A stretch of DNA of 64,000 nucleotides from Roseibium algicola (GCF_001999245.1 NZ_CP019630.1:5733001-5797000); one strand, 5' to 3'. Counted from the first letter of the stretch, positions 40,701-47,993 are shown. The notes: generated from the sequence alone by a model not told the origin. Made by a program: numbers and translations.

Positions 40701-41542
40701 GTGATGTGACCGATACCAACGCGTCCGCCAACACAATCCACGAACTGGATGGTGCCGGCACACAGGTTGGGATCACCGCTTTTGCCGACGACCCGAACGG
40801 CGATGCAGTTACCTACACTCTGAGTGACGACCGCTTCGAGATCGATGCCGACGGCAATGTCACAATTGCAGACCATGCGTTCTTCGACAGCGAGATTGAA
40901 AATTCGATCGATCTGACGATCACCGCAACTTCCGCGGATGGATCCCAGTCGAGTGAATCCTTCTCGATTGCCGTTACCGGCGAATATGACGTCACCTACA
41001 ACGATACTGACGAAAGCAATACCGGCAGCGGTGCAGGCTACGACTATACGTACCACCTTGACGGCGCCGGTGGTGATGACGTTATCGAAGGCGGTTCAAA
41101 CAACGACAGGATCGAAGGCGGCACCGGTAATGACAACATTTCGGCAGGTGACGGCCGCGACCTTATCTTCGGTGGCGACGGGCACGACAACATCAGCGGT
41201 GGCGCTGGAGATGATGTGATCATCGGTGGTCTTGGCAACGACAACCTGAGCGGTGGTGACGGGTCAGACCTGTTCATGTACGGCCTGGGCGACGGCAGTG
41301 ACACCATCAACGCAGGCATGGGGGCCGGTTGGACAGACGTTATCGATCTGGGTGGTGGTCCAGGGATCACTGCCGCCGGCGAATACGGTACGGACTGGAC
41401 AGTGACGATCACCAACGGCTCGATCGAGACAACAGACCTTGAAGGCGGCAGGCTCGACCTTTCCCAGGATGCCGACGGCTACATCGACTTTGCAGACGGC
41501 AGCCGTGTCAACTTCAACGATGTTGAGGAAATCCGCTGGTAG
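31781..41542 (+). CDS. Giant cadherin-like / PA14 / RTX adhesin exported by type I secretion
   Basis: The protein has about 3,253 residues, or 3,231 if the ATG at 31847 is used. The TTG at 31781 has AGAGGA only 4 bases away, so the start is uncertain. It has no Sec signal. An acidic N-terminus (1-220) leads to a first cadherin-like domain and twelve ~101-residue cadherin-like repeats (321-1532). An RTX patch with an inserted PA14-like domain follows (about 1560-1810), then five more repeats (1864-2368), RTX array, one repeat, RTX array, one repeat, and a final RTX array with C-terminal secretion region. Ca2+-binding motifs GGxGxDxL and DxNE/DxDE are abundant. It should be a surface or secreted adhesin for biofilm or surface attachment, with exporter genes on both sides. 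Confidence 0.92.
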   Translation: MRFVKDADVHWHYRKLCGRATEMASDTQNRDTQENTSSEGNTTETRTTLNSDSILHSGLLDNRDEHLDKAHDYHLDQDMGESMEQVNANLHLGSDEEEQRYVEQEDPSSGAQGIGFEDDGTELSALENSDAVNAYAEQSSDNSTGTQDFSGSNSDDLPLGGGTSASIASALDDGSNQTYSNGSATNPGDGTFSSQNGQVQSGAGFDDGNDDLAAGIVASDLSAVTDIDATENAVDENSAVGSATGIRASATAAEGASVTYSLLDDAGGLFSIDPETGIVTVAGSLDAETAGSHQIIVLATGSDGATQTETFTINIRDVNEYDVSPISTVGAVANTISEGVDGGSQAGITVVATDRDVSDSVSYSIDDPRFVIDDQGVVSIAEDAVFDAETEATVSFTVTATSTDGSQSTQSFTLKVEDENEYATSAVQDTDTSANTIAEDAAAGTQVGVTAFAEDKDVTDTVSYTVDDPRFTVDENGVVRVADGASFDAETEGSIDIIVTATSTDGSTSEETFTIAVSDVDEYDVTAVTDTDSSANTIAEDASAGTQVGVTALATDADATDTVSYSVDDARFTIDENGVVRVADGASFDAETEGSIDITVTATSTDGSTSEETFTISVSDVDEYDVTAVTDTDTSANTIAEDAAAGTQVGVTAFAEDQDITDTVSYSVDDARFTVDENGVVRVADGASFDAETEGSIDITVTATSTDGSTSEETFMISVSDVDEYDITAVTDTDTSANTIAEDAAAGTQVGVTAFAEDKDVTDTVSYSVNDARFTVDETGVVRVADGASFDAETEGSIDIIVTATSTDGSTSEETFTIAVSDVNESAVSAVTDTDSSANTIAEDASAGTQVGVTALATDADATDTVSYSINDTRFTVDDNGVVRVAAGASFDAETEGSIDIIVTATSTDGSTSEETFTISVSDVDEYDVTAVTDTDASANTIAEDAVAGTQVGVTAFAEDKDITDTVSYTVNDARFTVDENGVVRVADGASFDAETEGSIDIIVTATSTDGSTSEETFTISVSDVNESAVSAVTDTDSSDNTIAEDVAAGTQVGVTALATDADATDTVSYSVDDARFTIDENGVVRVADGASFDAETEGSIDIIVTATSTDGSTSEETFTISVSDVDEYDISAVTDTDTSANTIAEDAVAGAQVGVTAFAEDKDISDTVSYTVNDARFTVDENGVVRVADGASFDAETEGSIDIIVTATSTDGSTSEETFTISVSDVNESAVSDVTDTDSSANTIAEDASAGTQVGVTALATDADATDTVSYSVDDARFTIDENGVVRVADGASFDAETEGSIDIIVTATSTDGSTSEETFTIAVSDVDEFDISAVTDADTSANTVAEDAVAGTQVGVTAFAEDKDVTDTVSYSVNDTRFTVDDNGVVRVAEGASFDAETEGSIAINVTATSSDGSSSKETFTIAVSDINESAITPVTDTDATANSITEDAAAGTQVGITVLATDSDITDTVSYSVDDNRFTVDENGVVRVADGASFDFESEPNITLTVTATSSDGSTSSDAFSVSVTDVAEDYQLEDGGQTFTDVSVAETSITGGSGDDTIVAHADGGNVDGADGNDTISGINAADTLAGGAGDDTIEGGAGNDTIYGENAPVSGTWHYQVYDHNFSGDAGQTVDISSGTLIDEGTTDAFDLDTIVQGARGSTDNPEDFGVILTSNFTATDGGTYRFSTRSDDGSTIEIFDAYGNRLTFTNQNGTQTDYLDNDYHQSATTRWADVDLEPGEIYTIVVKVWENQGEEVLDATVTPPGGTSVDLFTSDFVSAAAVIPGDDTLTGGAGDDMIDGGLGTDTAVYSGNFADYTITENEGIFTVTDNRPGSPDGTDTVVNVENFRFADGDVLSGDLIAQDISTVTDKDSSANTVAEDATAGTAVGVTAFAEDGNTSDTVSYTVDDDRFVVDENGVVRVADEASFDAETEGSIDIVVTATSSDGSASEETFTIAVSDVNEYDVSAVSDTDAATNTISEDASSGTQVGITAHASDADITASVSYSVDDSRFTVDANGVVRVADGASFDAETEGSIDIVVTATSSDGSTSQETFSIAVSDVNEGAVSNVTDTDTSDNTISEAATAGTQVGITALATDADASDTVSYAVDDTRFTIDENGVVRVADGASFDAETEGSINVTVTATSSDGSTSTETFTVAVSDVDEFDISSVSDADISANTIAEDAAAGTQVGITASASDADVSDTVSYAVNDSRFTVDENGVVRVAEGASFDAETEGSIDIIVTATSTDGSTSEETFTIAVSDVNEVAVSAVTDIDATANGFAENAGEGTAVGITVQATDSDVTDTVTYTVSDNRFTVGDDGLVTVAAGATFDYESEPTINLTVTATSSDGSTSQETFALSVADVAEAYQMAEGQTTFTDTGVAETSITGNDSADTITAHDDGSTIYSGAGDDTIYGGAGNDTIMFGEGNDVVYGGAGDDFIDDERGTQPNTGDNYLDGGEGNDTIFGGSGNDTLIGGAGNDSLSGENDDDTLQGGSGSDKLYGGAGNDTLEGGAGNDYIDGGSGTDTAIYSGNRSDYTVTENANGTYTVVDNRSGSPDGTDTVVGVENFRFADGDILAGDLVAKDISAVSDTDAADNTVNESASAGSTVGIKAFADDANASDTVSYTVNDSRFTVDADGTVRVASGASFDYESEPQISITVTATSTDGSSSNKSFTLTVSDAAENLQLANGGVTFTDTGVAETSVTGGTGDDSITAHSNGGNIDGGEGNDVLTGSSGSDKLQGGAGNDTLTGGAGADLLQGGEGDDTFQMGGDGTWSGYSAVNTVTGETVSIAGRTMNSDVFQGGDGTDTLLGTESSDAIFLDDTFSGMHSEASGPRIDSIESVNLGAGDDILDMTSDTYTYTTDMTIDGGTGNDVIWAGAGNDTILGGEGNDTLFGGAGNDSLDGGTGTDTAIYSGNWEDYNIVQNEDGSYTISDLRSGAPDGIDTVSNVENFRFADGEIQSEHLIDRPISDVTDTNASANTIHELDGAGTQVGITAFADDPNGDAVTYTLSDDRFEIDADGNVTIADHAFFDSEIENSIDLTITATSADGSQSSESFSIAVTGEYDVTYNDTDESNTGSGAGYDYTYHLDGAGGDDVIEGGSNNDRIEGGTGNDNISAGDGRDLIFGGDGHDNISGGAGDDVIIGGLGNDNLSGGDGSDLFMYGLGDGSDTINAGMGAGWTDVIDLGGGPGITAAGEYGTDWTVTITNGSIETTDLEGGRLDLSQDADGYIDFADGSRVNFNDVEEIRW
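32741..36376 (+). repeat. Twelve tandem 303-bp repeats (cadherin-like domains, block 1)
   Basis: Each unit of 303 bp encodes 101 residues from Y/S-D-V through NTIAEDAxAGTQVG, DTVSYxVxDxRF, VVRVADGASFDAETEGS and TFTIxVSDVxE. Units alternate between an 'AFAEDKD' type and an 'ALATDADATD' type, so a 606-bp higher-order period is visible in units 6-11. Near-identical DNA in the middle units and divergence at the edges points to internal duplication. Reads shorter than the block could be misassembled here. Confidence 0.93.
36616..37110 (+). other. PA14-like domain inserted in the first RTX region of the adhesin
   Basis: The segment WHYQVYDHNFSG ... GVILTSNFTATDGGTYRF, STRSDDGSTIEIFD, then ADVDLEPGEIYTIVVKVWEN matches the pattern of PA14 beta-barrel domains, which bind carbohydrates in many adhesins. 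It would be the most likely glycan-binding module of this protein. It is flanked by GGAGDDTIEGGAGND and GGAGDDMIDGG repeats. Confidence 0.7.
37370..38884 (+). repeat. Five tandem 303-bp repeats (cadherin-like domains, block 2)
   Basis: Units begin at 37370, 37673, 37976, 38279 and 38582 with the same 303-bp period as block 1 but lower mutual identity. Two further single units start at 39536 and 40691 between RTX arrays, giving 19 units of this type in the protein plus one more distant N-terminal domain. Confidence 0.9.
38950..39370 (+). repeat. RTX nonapeptide array (Ca2+-binding beta-roll)
   Basis: Repeats of GGxGxD type: YSGAGDDTIYGGAGNDTI, YGGAGDD, DGGEGNDTIFGGSGNDTL and GGAGNDSLSG. Further arrays lie around 39900-40095, 40330-40515 and 41065-41300. 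These arrays fold on Ca2+ binding outside the cell and mark type I secretion substrates. Confidence 0.9.
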
Positions 41543-41571
41543 CTGATGTCACCGGACAGCGGTGACTGACG

Positions 41572-41601
41572 AAAAGCCCCGCCGGAAACGGCGGGGCTTT
41601 T
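41572..41601. terminator. Rho-independent terminator after the adhesin gene
   Basis: AAAAGCCCCGCCG (41572-41584) pairs perfectly with CGGCGGGGCTTTT (41589-41601) around a GAAA loop. It serves the adhesin on the plus strand and the HlyD gene on the minus strand. Confidence 0.95.
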
Positions 41602-41654
41602 CATTTATCTGCCAGTGACAGAATTCGGAAAATGGGATTTGGATATGACCCGGC

Positions 41655-42974
41655 TCAACGTTCGCTGAGCGGATCTCCGATTGCGCGGGTGACCGGCTTC
41701 AACATGTACTGGAGCACGGACTTGGACCCTGTGACGATCTTTGCGTCAACGACCATGCCTGGCGAGATTGTTTCAGCGCGCGCACCCTGCCCGATCGTGT
41801 TGGTTTTCAGCGGGATCATGGCCTTGAAATAGTAGTTGCCGTATTCATCCCGAAAACTTGACGCCGAGATCACGGAAACTTCCCCCTTCAAGGTACCTTC
41901 GATATTCGGGTCGAAGGTCGTAACGGCGATTTCTGCCTCGTCACCGACATCCACATGGCCGATATCGCGCGGTGAAACACGAACCTCGGCAACAAGATCG
42001 CTATCGCTCGGCACAATTTCAGCAACCACATCGCCAGGCGCCAGTACACTGCCCGAACCTTTGAGATAAAGCGCCTTGATGTGCCCGCTGACCGGAGCTC
42101 GCACGAACAGTCGGTCGTACCGGTCTTTCTGTTTATCGGCTTCGAAAGTCAGCTCACTGCGCTCCTGCGCAACCCGGCTGCGCTCTACGGCCTGCTCCTC
42201 TTCGGCTACGGCAATCGAACGTTCCAGGCTGGCGGTTGCCTCCGTCAACTGTGCTCGAACGCTGCCGCTCATACCGTTCAGTTCGCTCAAAAGGCTCTGG
42301 GCATTCTGAAGAGACGACTTGGCTTCCAGAAAGCGCCGCTTGGATGTGTAACCCTGTTCGAAGAGGTTTTCCTGGATCTTGTACTGTTCCTGCTGGATCT
42401 CGATCTGGGTTTCCTGCAGGGCTATCCGTTCCAGAATACTGGCTAGCTCTGCCTGCTTTTCGCTCACCCTCGCCTTCAAGGCCTGCTGTTCTTTTTCCAG
42501 TGCCAGGCGTTGCGCGTCATAGGCAGCCTGTTGCGCTTCGCTGAAGCCTGCATCGGCACCTAGTCTCAGGCCGTTGGCGGCGCTGCCAAGACCCGGATTT
42601 CCGAGCCGCTGCTCTTCGGTCGCCAGAAACTTCAAGCGAGTCTGGACCTTCTCGAGATCACTCGACGCCGCGGTTTCCTGCAACCGAACGATGGGGGTGC
42701 CTATTTCAACCAGTTGGCCTTCCTGAACCAACACTTCTGCAACGATGCCACCTTCCAGGTGACCGACAGTCTGCACCTTGCCTGCCGGAACAATTTCCCC
42801 TGTCGCACTGGCGACTTCACGCACCTGTCCGATTGCCGCCCACGCTAGAAAAGCCGCCGCAGTCAGCGATAAAACCTGCAGAACGCGCCGGTACGCGACT
42901 GGCGGCGGGCCTTCCTCAAGTTCCAGAGGAATGTCCAACGAAAAATTGTCAGCGGTGGTTTTACGGATAAACAT
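41655..42974 (-). CDS. HlyD-family type I secretion periplasmic adaptor
   Basis: The protein has 439 residues. A single membrane helix near 30-50 (LQVLSLTAAAFLAWAAIG) is followed by the lipoyl half GEIVPAGKVQTVGHLEGGIVAEVLV, a long coiled-coil hairpin (about 120-300), and the second lipoyl/beta-barrel part with RAPVSGHIKALYLKGSGSV and MVVDAKIVTGSKSVL. It bridges the inner-membrane ABC dimer to a TolC-type outer-membrane protein, which is not in this window. It converges on the adhesin gene, suggesting the three exporter genes and the cargo are one functional set. Confidence 0.93.
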   Translation of the reverse strand: MFIRKTTADNFSLDIPLELEEGPPPVAYRRVLQVLSLTAAAFLAWAAIGQVREVASATGEIVPAGKVQTVGHLEGGIVAEVLVQEGQLVEIGTPIVRLQETAASSDLEKVQTRLKFLATEEQRLGNPGLGSAANGLRLGADAGFSEAQQAAYDAQRLALEKEQQALKARVSEKQAELASILERIALQETQIEIQQEQYKIQENLFEQGYTSKRRFLEAKSSLQNAQSLLSELNGMSGSVRAQLTEATASLERSIAVAEEEQAVERSRVAQERSELTFEADKQKDRYDRLFVRAPVSGHIKALYLKGSGSVLAPGDVVAEIVPSDSDLVAEVRVSPRDIGHVDVGDEAEIAVTTFDPNIEGTLKGEVSVISASSFRDEYGNYYFKAMIPLKTNTIGQGARAETISPGMVVDAKIVTGSKSVLQYMLKPVTRAIGDPLSER

Positions 42975-43178
42975 GTTGCCCTAGCGCTGGCCGAAACTGG
43001 GCTAACTATTGACGATTAAAGTAAATATCAGCTGAATCGGGCTGACCATATTTTAAGCGCCTTTTCTCACAAGAGTTGAAAAGCGGACGTGTTGCCAGTG
43101 GCGAACCGACCAAAGTGATTTGGCGTACCGGAAAACTGCATTCTGCCTTTGACCAGAACGTTTCGTCGTGCATTAATG

Positions 43179-43213
43179 TCACAACATTATCGTTTTTCAT
43201 GCAAAAGGTGTGA
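43179..43213. promoter_or_regulatory. Candidate PaaX operator upstream of paaG
   Basis: TCACA (43179-43183) and TGTGA (43209-43213) are inverted half-sites separated by 25 bases, with TTTCATGC inside. The same half-sites, the same spacing and the same TTTCATGC in the same register and gene-relative orientation occur before paaA. E. coli PaaX also binds widely separated inverted half-sites. Confidence 0.6.
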
Positions 43214-43230
43214 TGCTTTGGGAGGGGCGC

Positions 43231-44025
43231 ATGACAGACCGTGATACTGTGCTCGCTGAACAGCGGGATGGCTGTCTTTTTCTAACACTCAACAGACCGG
43301 ACCGGCTCAATGCCTTCAACGAAGCCATGCATCATGCGCTTCGCAAGCATTTGACCACCGCAACGGAAGACAGCTCAATCAGGGCTGTGCTGCTGACCGG
43401 GGCCGGCCGCGCTTTCTGCGCTGGTCAGGACCTTTCCGATCGCGACATGCGCGGAGGTGGCGAGGCACCTGATCTCGGCGTAACACTCGAGACACTTTAC
43501 AATCCCCTGGTTCGGCAAATCAGGGCTCTCAGAAAGCCTGTCATCTGTGCGGTCAACGGCGTTGCCGCGGGTGCAGGCGCCAATGTAGCGCTTGCCTGCG
43601 ATATCGTCCTCGCCGCCCAGTCTGCCCGTTTCATCCAGGCTTTCTCCAAGATCGGCCTGGTTCCCGATTCGGGCGGCACATGGTTGCTGCCACGCCTGAT
43701 TGGAGAAGCCCGTGCGAAGGCACTCGCCATGACGGGCGAACCGTTGGGGGCCGAGACAGCTGCCTCTTGGGGCCTCATCTGGAAGGCAGTTCCGGATACG
43801 GACCTCATGACGGAGGCCGGGACGCTGGCAACGCAGCTGGCCGCGGGGGCAACCACCGGCCTTGCGCTTACCAAGGAACTGATACAATCGGCAGCAGACC
43901 AGTCACTCGATCGGCAACTGGACGCCGAGCGCGATAGCCAACGTCAGGCAGGACGCACGAATGATTATCGGGAGGGCGTCACCGCTTTCCTTGAAAAGCG
44001 GTCCGCCCGATTTACCGGCGCTTGA
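43231..44025 (+). CDS. paaG: Ring-1,2-epoxyphenylacetyl-CoA isomerase (enoyl-CoA hydratase family)
   Basis: The protein has 264 residues from ATG 43231, with GGAGGG 5 bases upstream; earlier starts at 43210/43213 fall inside the candidate operator. It has a crotonase fold: TLNRPDRLNAFNE, the oxyanion loop GAGRAFCAGQDLSDRD and GLVPDSGGTWLLPR. PaaG turns the epoxide made by PaaABCDE into the oxepin-CoA. The stop codon is followed directly by paaI. Confidence 0.92.
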   Translation: MTDRDTVLAEQRDGCLFLTLNRPDRLNAFNEAMHHALRKHLTTATEDSSIRAVLLTGAGRAFCAGQDLSDRDMRGGGEAPDLGVTLETLYNPLVRQIRALRKPVICAVNGVAAGAGANVALACDIVLAAQSARFIQAFSKIGLVPDSGGTWLLPRLIGEARAKALAMTGEPLGAETAASWGLIWKAVPDTDLMTEAGTLATQLAAGATTGLALTKELIQSAADQSLDRQLDAERDSQRQAGRTNDYREGVTAFLEKRSARFTGA

Positions 44026-44037
44026 ATGAGGCACAGA

Positions 44038-44463
44038 ATGACACCGGATGAATTTGCGCGCGCCTGCGCCGATCGCATGTGGTCGCAGGATACGGCGACA
44101 CAGCACCTGGACATGAAACTTGAAGATGTACGTGCCGGACATTCGTCGATGGCGATGACGGTTACGAAGGCCATGACCAACGGCCACGGCATTTGCCACG
44201 GCGGCTATATCTTCACGCTCGCCGACAGTGCCTTCGCTTTTGCCTGCAACACGTACAACCAGGTTACGGTTGCCCAGCATTGCGACATCACGTTTCTGGC
44301 ACCGGCCCATCTCGGAGACCGCTTGACGGCTACGGCCAGCGAGAAATCGCGTACCGGCCGATCCGGCCTCTACGACGTGACGGTGGCCAACCAGAATGGC
44401 ACTGTCATTGCCGAATTCCGCGGCAATTCCAGAACGACCAAAGGTACAATCTTGCCGGAATGA
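44038..44463 (+). CDS. paaI: Phenylacetate-pathway acyl-CoA thioesterase
   Basis: The protein has 141 residues; ATG 44038 has TGAGG 8 bases before, while the ATG at 44026 abuts the paaG stop. It is a hot-dog fold with GHGICHGGYIFTLADSAFAF, carrying the catalytic Asp on the central helix. PaaI hydrolyses dead-end CoA esters so that CoA is recovered when the pathway stalls. It lies between paaG and paaK in one operon. Confidence 0.92.
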   Translation: MTPDEFARACADRMWSQDTATQHLDMKLEDVRAGHSSMAMTVTKAMTNGHGICHGGYIFTLADSAFAFACNTYNQVTVAQHCDITFLAPAHLGDRLTATASEKSRTGRSGLYDVTVANQNGTVIAEFRGNSRTTKGTILPE

Positions 44464-44501
44464 CGGCGAGCGGCCAGACGGGCTGCTCAAGGGAGGAAAA
44501 T

Positions 44502-45812
44502 ATGGAAAATCTGGCTCCGCGACCGGGAGATCTTGAGCCTATTGAAACAGCCAGCCGGGACGAATTGTCGGCCCTGCAGCTGAAGAGACTGCAATGGTCC
44601 CTCACCCATTCGTATGAAAACGTTCCGCTTTTCAAGCAACGCTTCGACGAGAAAGGCGTACACCCTTCCGACCTGAAGACCCTCTCGGACCTGTCGAAAT
44701 TTCCGTTTACGACCAAGAGCGATCTCCGGGACAATTATCCGTTCGGTTTGTTCGCTGTCCCGCGCGACAAGATCGTACGCGTACACGCCTCCTCGGGCAC
44801 GACCGGCAAACCGACGGTGGTTGGCTACACAGCCAACGACATCGACATGTGGGCCGGTCTCGTCGCTCGCTCCATTCGAGCCTCTGGTGGCCGTCCGGGT
44901 GACATCATCCATGTTGCTTATGGCTACGGTCTCTTTACCGGCGGACTGGGCGCCCACTACGGCGCAGAAAAGCTAGGCTGCACGGTTGTTCCGGTCTCCG
45001 GTGGCATGACGGAACGCCAGGTGACACTTATCCAGGACTTCAAACCGCGCATCATCATGGTGACGCCGTCCTACCTCCTGTCCATTCTGGATGAATTCCG
45101 GCGGCAAGGCATCGATCCTCGGGAAACGTCGCTTGCGACGGGGATCTTCGGCGCCGAACCCTGGACCAACGCAATGCGCAAGGAAATCGAAGACGCGTTC
45201 GACATGCATGCTGTCGACATCTACGGCTTGTCGGAAGTGCTTGGACCGGGCGTTGCCAACGAATGCGTTGAAACGAAGGATGGTCTCCACATCTGGGAAG
45301 ACCACTTCTACCCGGAAATCATTGATCCGGTGACCGGCGACGTTCTACCGGACGGCGAAATTGGAGAGCTGGTCTTCACCACGCTTACCAAGGAAGGCCT
45401 GCCAATGGTCCGCTACCGCACGCGCGACCTGACCAGGCTACTGCCCGGCACGGCCCGGTCCATGCGGCGAATGGAAAAAATCACCGGTCGATCTGACGAC
45501 ATGATCATTCTGCGCGGCGTCAACGTATTCCCGACCCAGATCGAAGAACAGATCCTGAAATGCGAAGGCCTGTCGCCGCATTTCCAGATAGAGCTTTCCC
45601 GGTCCAACCGCCTGGACGTCATGACAGTGCACGTCGAAGCCCTGCCGACAGCAGCAACAAGTGACGCACGTCAGGCATCGGCGAAGGAACTCTCTCATCA
45701 CATCAAGAGCGTGGTCGGCGTATCCGCAAGGATCGATGTTGCCGAGCCCGGCAAAGTGGAACGTTCCGCCGGCAAGGCAAAGCGGGTCGTCGACAACAGA
45801 CCCAAGGAATAA
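44502..45812 (+). CDS. paaK: Phenylacetate-CoA ligase
   Basis: The protein has 436 residues from ATG 44502, with GGGAGGAAAA just upstream; the open frame reaches back into paaI but without a signal. It is an adenylate-forming enzyme: ATP-binding SSGTTGKPTVVGYT, MVTPSYLL, IYGLSEVLGPGVANE and the hinge region TGRSDDMIILRGVNVFP. It activates phenylacetate to phenylacetyl-CoA, the first pathway step and the source of the PaaX effector. It is the last gene of the rightward paa arm. Confidence 0.96.
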   Translation: MENLAPRPGDLEPIETASRDELSALQLKRLQWSLTHSYENVPLFKQRFDEKGVHPSDLKTLSDLSKFPFTTKSDLRDNYPFGLFAVPRDKIVRVHASSGTTGKPTVVGYTANDIDMWAGLVARSIRASGGRPGDIIHVAYGYGLFTGGLGAHYGAEKLGCTVVPVSGGMTERQVTLIQDFKPRIIMVTPSYLLSILDEFRRQGIDPRETSLATGIFGAEPWTNAMRKEIEDAFDMHAVDIYGLSEVLGPGVANECVETKDGLHIWEDHFYPEIIDPVTGDVLPDGEIGELVFTTLTKEGLPMVRYRTRDLTRLLPGTARSMRRMEKITGRSDDMIILRGVNVFPTQIEEQILKCEGLSPHFQIELSRSNRLDVMTVHVEALPTAATSDARQASAKELSHHIKSVVGVSARIDVAEPGKVERSAGKAKRVVDNRPKE

Positions 45813-45893
45813 GGAAACACGCAGGCCAGGTGTCCGGAGGACGTTTCTCCAAGACATCAAAATCAGCCGGTCCTTTCCAGACCTTTCGCCAAA

Positions 45894-45925
45894 GAAAAAG
45901 GCCACCTGATCAGGTGGCCTTTTTC
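45894..45925. terminator. Perfect 32-bp palindromic terminator between paaK and paaZ
   Basis: GAAAAAGGCCACCTGA (45894-45909) is followed directly by its exact complement to 45925, giving a stem with A- and T-tracts on both sides. It ends both convergent paa transcripts. Confidence 0.93.
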
Positions 45926-45944
45926 ATTTGGATATGTGGTCGGC

Positions 45945-47993
45945 TTACGCAGACATCGGCCATTCCTTGGCGACCAATGTCAGAACGTCGTACTGGGCAA
46001 CAGCTTCATCATTCTGGTTGGTCACAAGACAATCCCACCGCACTTCGCCATAGTCTGCTGAAATACGCGGCGAAATCTCCTTGGCGGTCAACTGAACCTT
46101 GAGTGCATCACCTGCGTTCACCGGCGTCATGAAACGCAGATTGTCAACGCCGTAATTCGCCAGCACCGGACCTTCATCAGGATCGACGAACAGACCCGCT
46201 GCGAAGGAAACAATCAGATAGCCATGTGCCACGCGGCCTTCGAAGAACGGGTTCCGTATCGCGGCGGCTTCATCCATATGCGCATAGAAGGTGTCGCCGG
46301 TGAACTTGGCAAAATGCTCGATATCTTCCAGGGAAACTTCCCGTGCCCCGGTGTTCAGCTGATCGCCGATCTTGAGGTCGGCCAATGACTTGCGGAACGG
46401 GTGCCGGCTGTCTTCCTGACCTGGTGCACCGGAAATCCAGCGGCCGGTCACTGCGCCCAGCAAGGCGGGCGTTCCCTGGACCGCCGTCCGTTGCATGTAA
46501 TGTTTGACCGAGCGCAGGCCGCCAAGTTCTTCGCCACCACCTGCCCGGCCCGGTCCGCCGTGCACAAGCATGGGCAAGGGAGAACCATGTCCGGTTGAAG
46601 ACTTTGCACTCTTCCGATTGCCGATCATGACGCGTCCATGGAAAGGAGCCATGCCGAGAACGGCTTCCTCGGCAACCAAGGGGTCGTTTGTAAACAGCGA
46701 GGCAACAAGAGAGCCCTTGCCCTTGTGGGTGAGTTCGACCGCTTCCTCCAGCTCGTCGTAGGGCATCAATGTCGCAACCGGTCCGAACGCTTCAACCGAG
46801 TGAACCGCTTCTGCGCTCATCGGGTTGGCGCAATGCAAAAGTACGGGAGCCGCGAACGCGCCGGTTGCGGGGCTTGAGCCTGCAAGATCGGAAACGATCT
46901 CAGCTTCCACCTTCAGATCACTTACGCGCGCAAGCACTTCCTCACGCTGACCGGCTGAAGCGAGTGGCCCCATCGACACCGCTTCGTCTCGCGGATCTCC
47001 GATCACGGCCTTCCCAAGCCTCTTGCCGAGCGCATCAGCAACCGCATCGGACAATTTACGCGGCACGATGACCCGGCGGATCGCAGTGCACTTCTGCCCT
47101 GCCTTCACGGTCATTTCCCGGGCAACTTCCTTGATGAAGAGGTCAAATTCGGGATCTTCGGGGCTGACATCCGGGCCCAGAACCGCAGCATTGAGGCTGT
47201 CGGCCTCCATGGAGAAGCGAACGGAATTCTGCACGATTGCCGGGTTCCGACGCAGCATTTGTCCGGTGGCGGCGGATCCGGTGAAGGTAACAACATCCTG
47301 TCCCGTGACATGGTCGATCAGATCACCCGCCGACCCGCAAAGAAGCTGAAGCGAGCCTTCAGGAAGAATGCCGGTCGCCAGTATGTGGCGAACCATCAGC
47401 TCGGTCAGATAAGCAGTCTGGCTGGCAGGCTTGACCAGGCAGGGTACGCCCGCGATCAGGGCGGGGGCGATCTTTTCCAGCATTCCCCAGCAGGGGAAGT
47501 TGAAAGCGTTGATATGAACGGCAATACCGCGCAGTGGTGTCAGCACATGCTGCCCTGAAAAACTATTGTCCCGCGACAGTGGCTCCACTGCACCTTCGAC
47601 GAACACCCGGGTGTTCGGCATCTCGCGACGGGCCTTGGAGGAATAGGCGAACATGGTGCCAATGCCGCCTTCAATATCGATCCAGCTGTCCTTGCGCGTT
47701 GCCCCGGTGGCAAAACTCTCCTGGTAGAAGATTTCCTTTTGCTCGGTCAGCGCCTGCGCCAGGGTTTTCAGCATCAAGGCGCGCTCGTGGTAGGTCATCT
47801 TGCGCAAGGCCTTGCCACCGGTGTCACGCCCCCAGGCAAGGGCCTCGGCAAGGTCCAGACCGGATGCGTCAATCGCGGCGACAGGCGCACCGGTTGCAGC
47901 GTCAAGCAGCGGCTTTCCCTCGGCCTTGCCTTGCCTCCAGCTGCCAGCGAGATAACTTTCCAACACGCGGACTTTTTGCGGATGAACGGTCAT
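45945..47993 (-). CDS. paaZ: Oxepin-CoA hydrolase / 3-oxo-5,6-dehydrosuberyl-CoA semialdehyde dehydrogenase
   Basis: The protein has 682 residues, the usual length for the two-domain enzyme. The aldehyde dehydrogenase part (about 1-520) has NAFNFPCWGMLEK, FTGSAATG and the catalytic Cys in KAGQKCTAIRR. The C-terminal MaoC-type hydratase (about 540-682) has FTGDTFYAHMDE and GRVAHGYL with the catalytic Asp and His. It opens the oxepin ring and oxidises the aldehyde. It is the last gene of the leftward paa arm, 31 bp behind paaE. Confidence 0.96.
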   Translation of the reverse strand: MTVHPQKVRVLESYLAGSWRQGKAEGKPLLDAATGAPVAAIDASGLDLAEALAWGRDTGGKALRKMTYHERALMLKTLAQALTEQKEIFYQESFATGATRKDSWIDIEGGIGTMFAYSSKARREMPNTRVFVEGAVEPLSRDNSFSGQHVLTPLRGIAVHINAFNFPCWGMLEKIAPALIAGVPCLVKPASQTAYLTELMVRHILATGILPEGSLQLLCGSAGDLIDHVTGQDVVTFTGSAATGQMLRRNPAIVQNSVRFSMEADSLNAAVLGPDVSPEDPEFDLFIKEVAREMTVKAGQKCTAIRRVIVPRKLSDAVADALGKRLGKAVIGDPRDEAVSMGPLASAGQREEVLARVSDLKVEAEIVSDLAGSSPATGAFAAPVLLHCANPMSAEAVHSVEAFGPVATLMPYDELEEAVELTHKGKGSLVASLFTNDPLVAEEAVLGMAPFHGRVMIGNRKSAKSSTGHGSPLPMLVHGGPGRAGGGEELGGLRSVKHYMQRTAVQGTPALLGAVTGRWISGAPGQEDSRHPFRKSLADLKIGDQLNTGAREVSLEDIEHFAKFTGDTFYAHMDEAAAIRNPFFEGRVAHGYLIVSFAAGLFVDPDEGPVLANYGVDNLRFMTPVNAGDALKVQLTAKEISPRISADYGEVRWDCLVTNQNDEAVAQYDVLTLVAKEWPMSA

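Noticed and set aside
43006..43200. Minus-strand frame of 64 codons between the HlyD gene and paaG
   Set aside because: No ribosome site, and it overlaps the paaG control region with the candidate PaaX operator.
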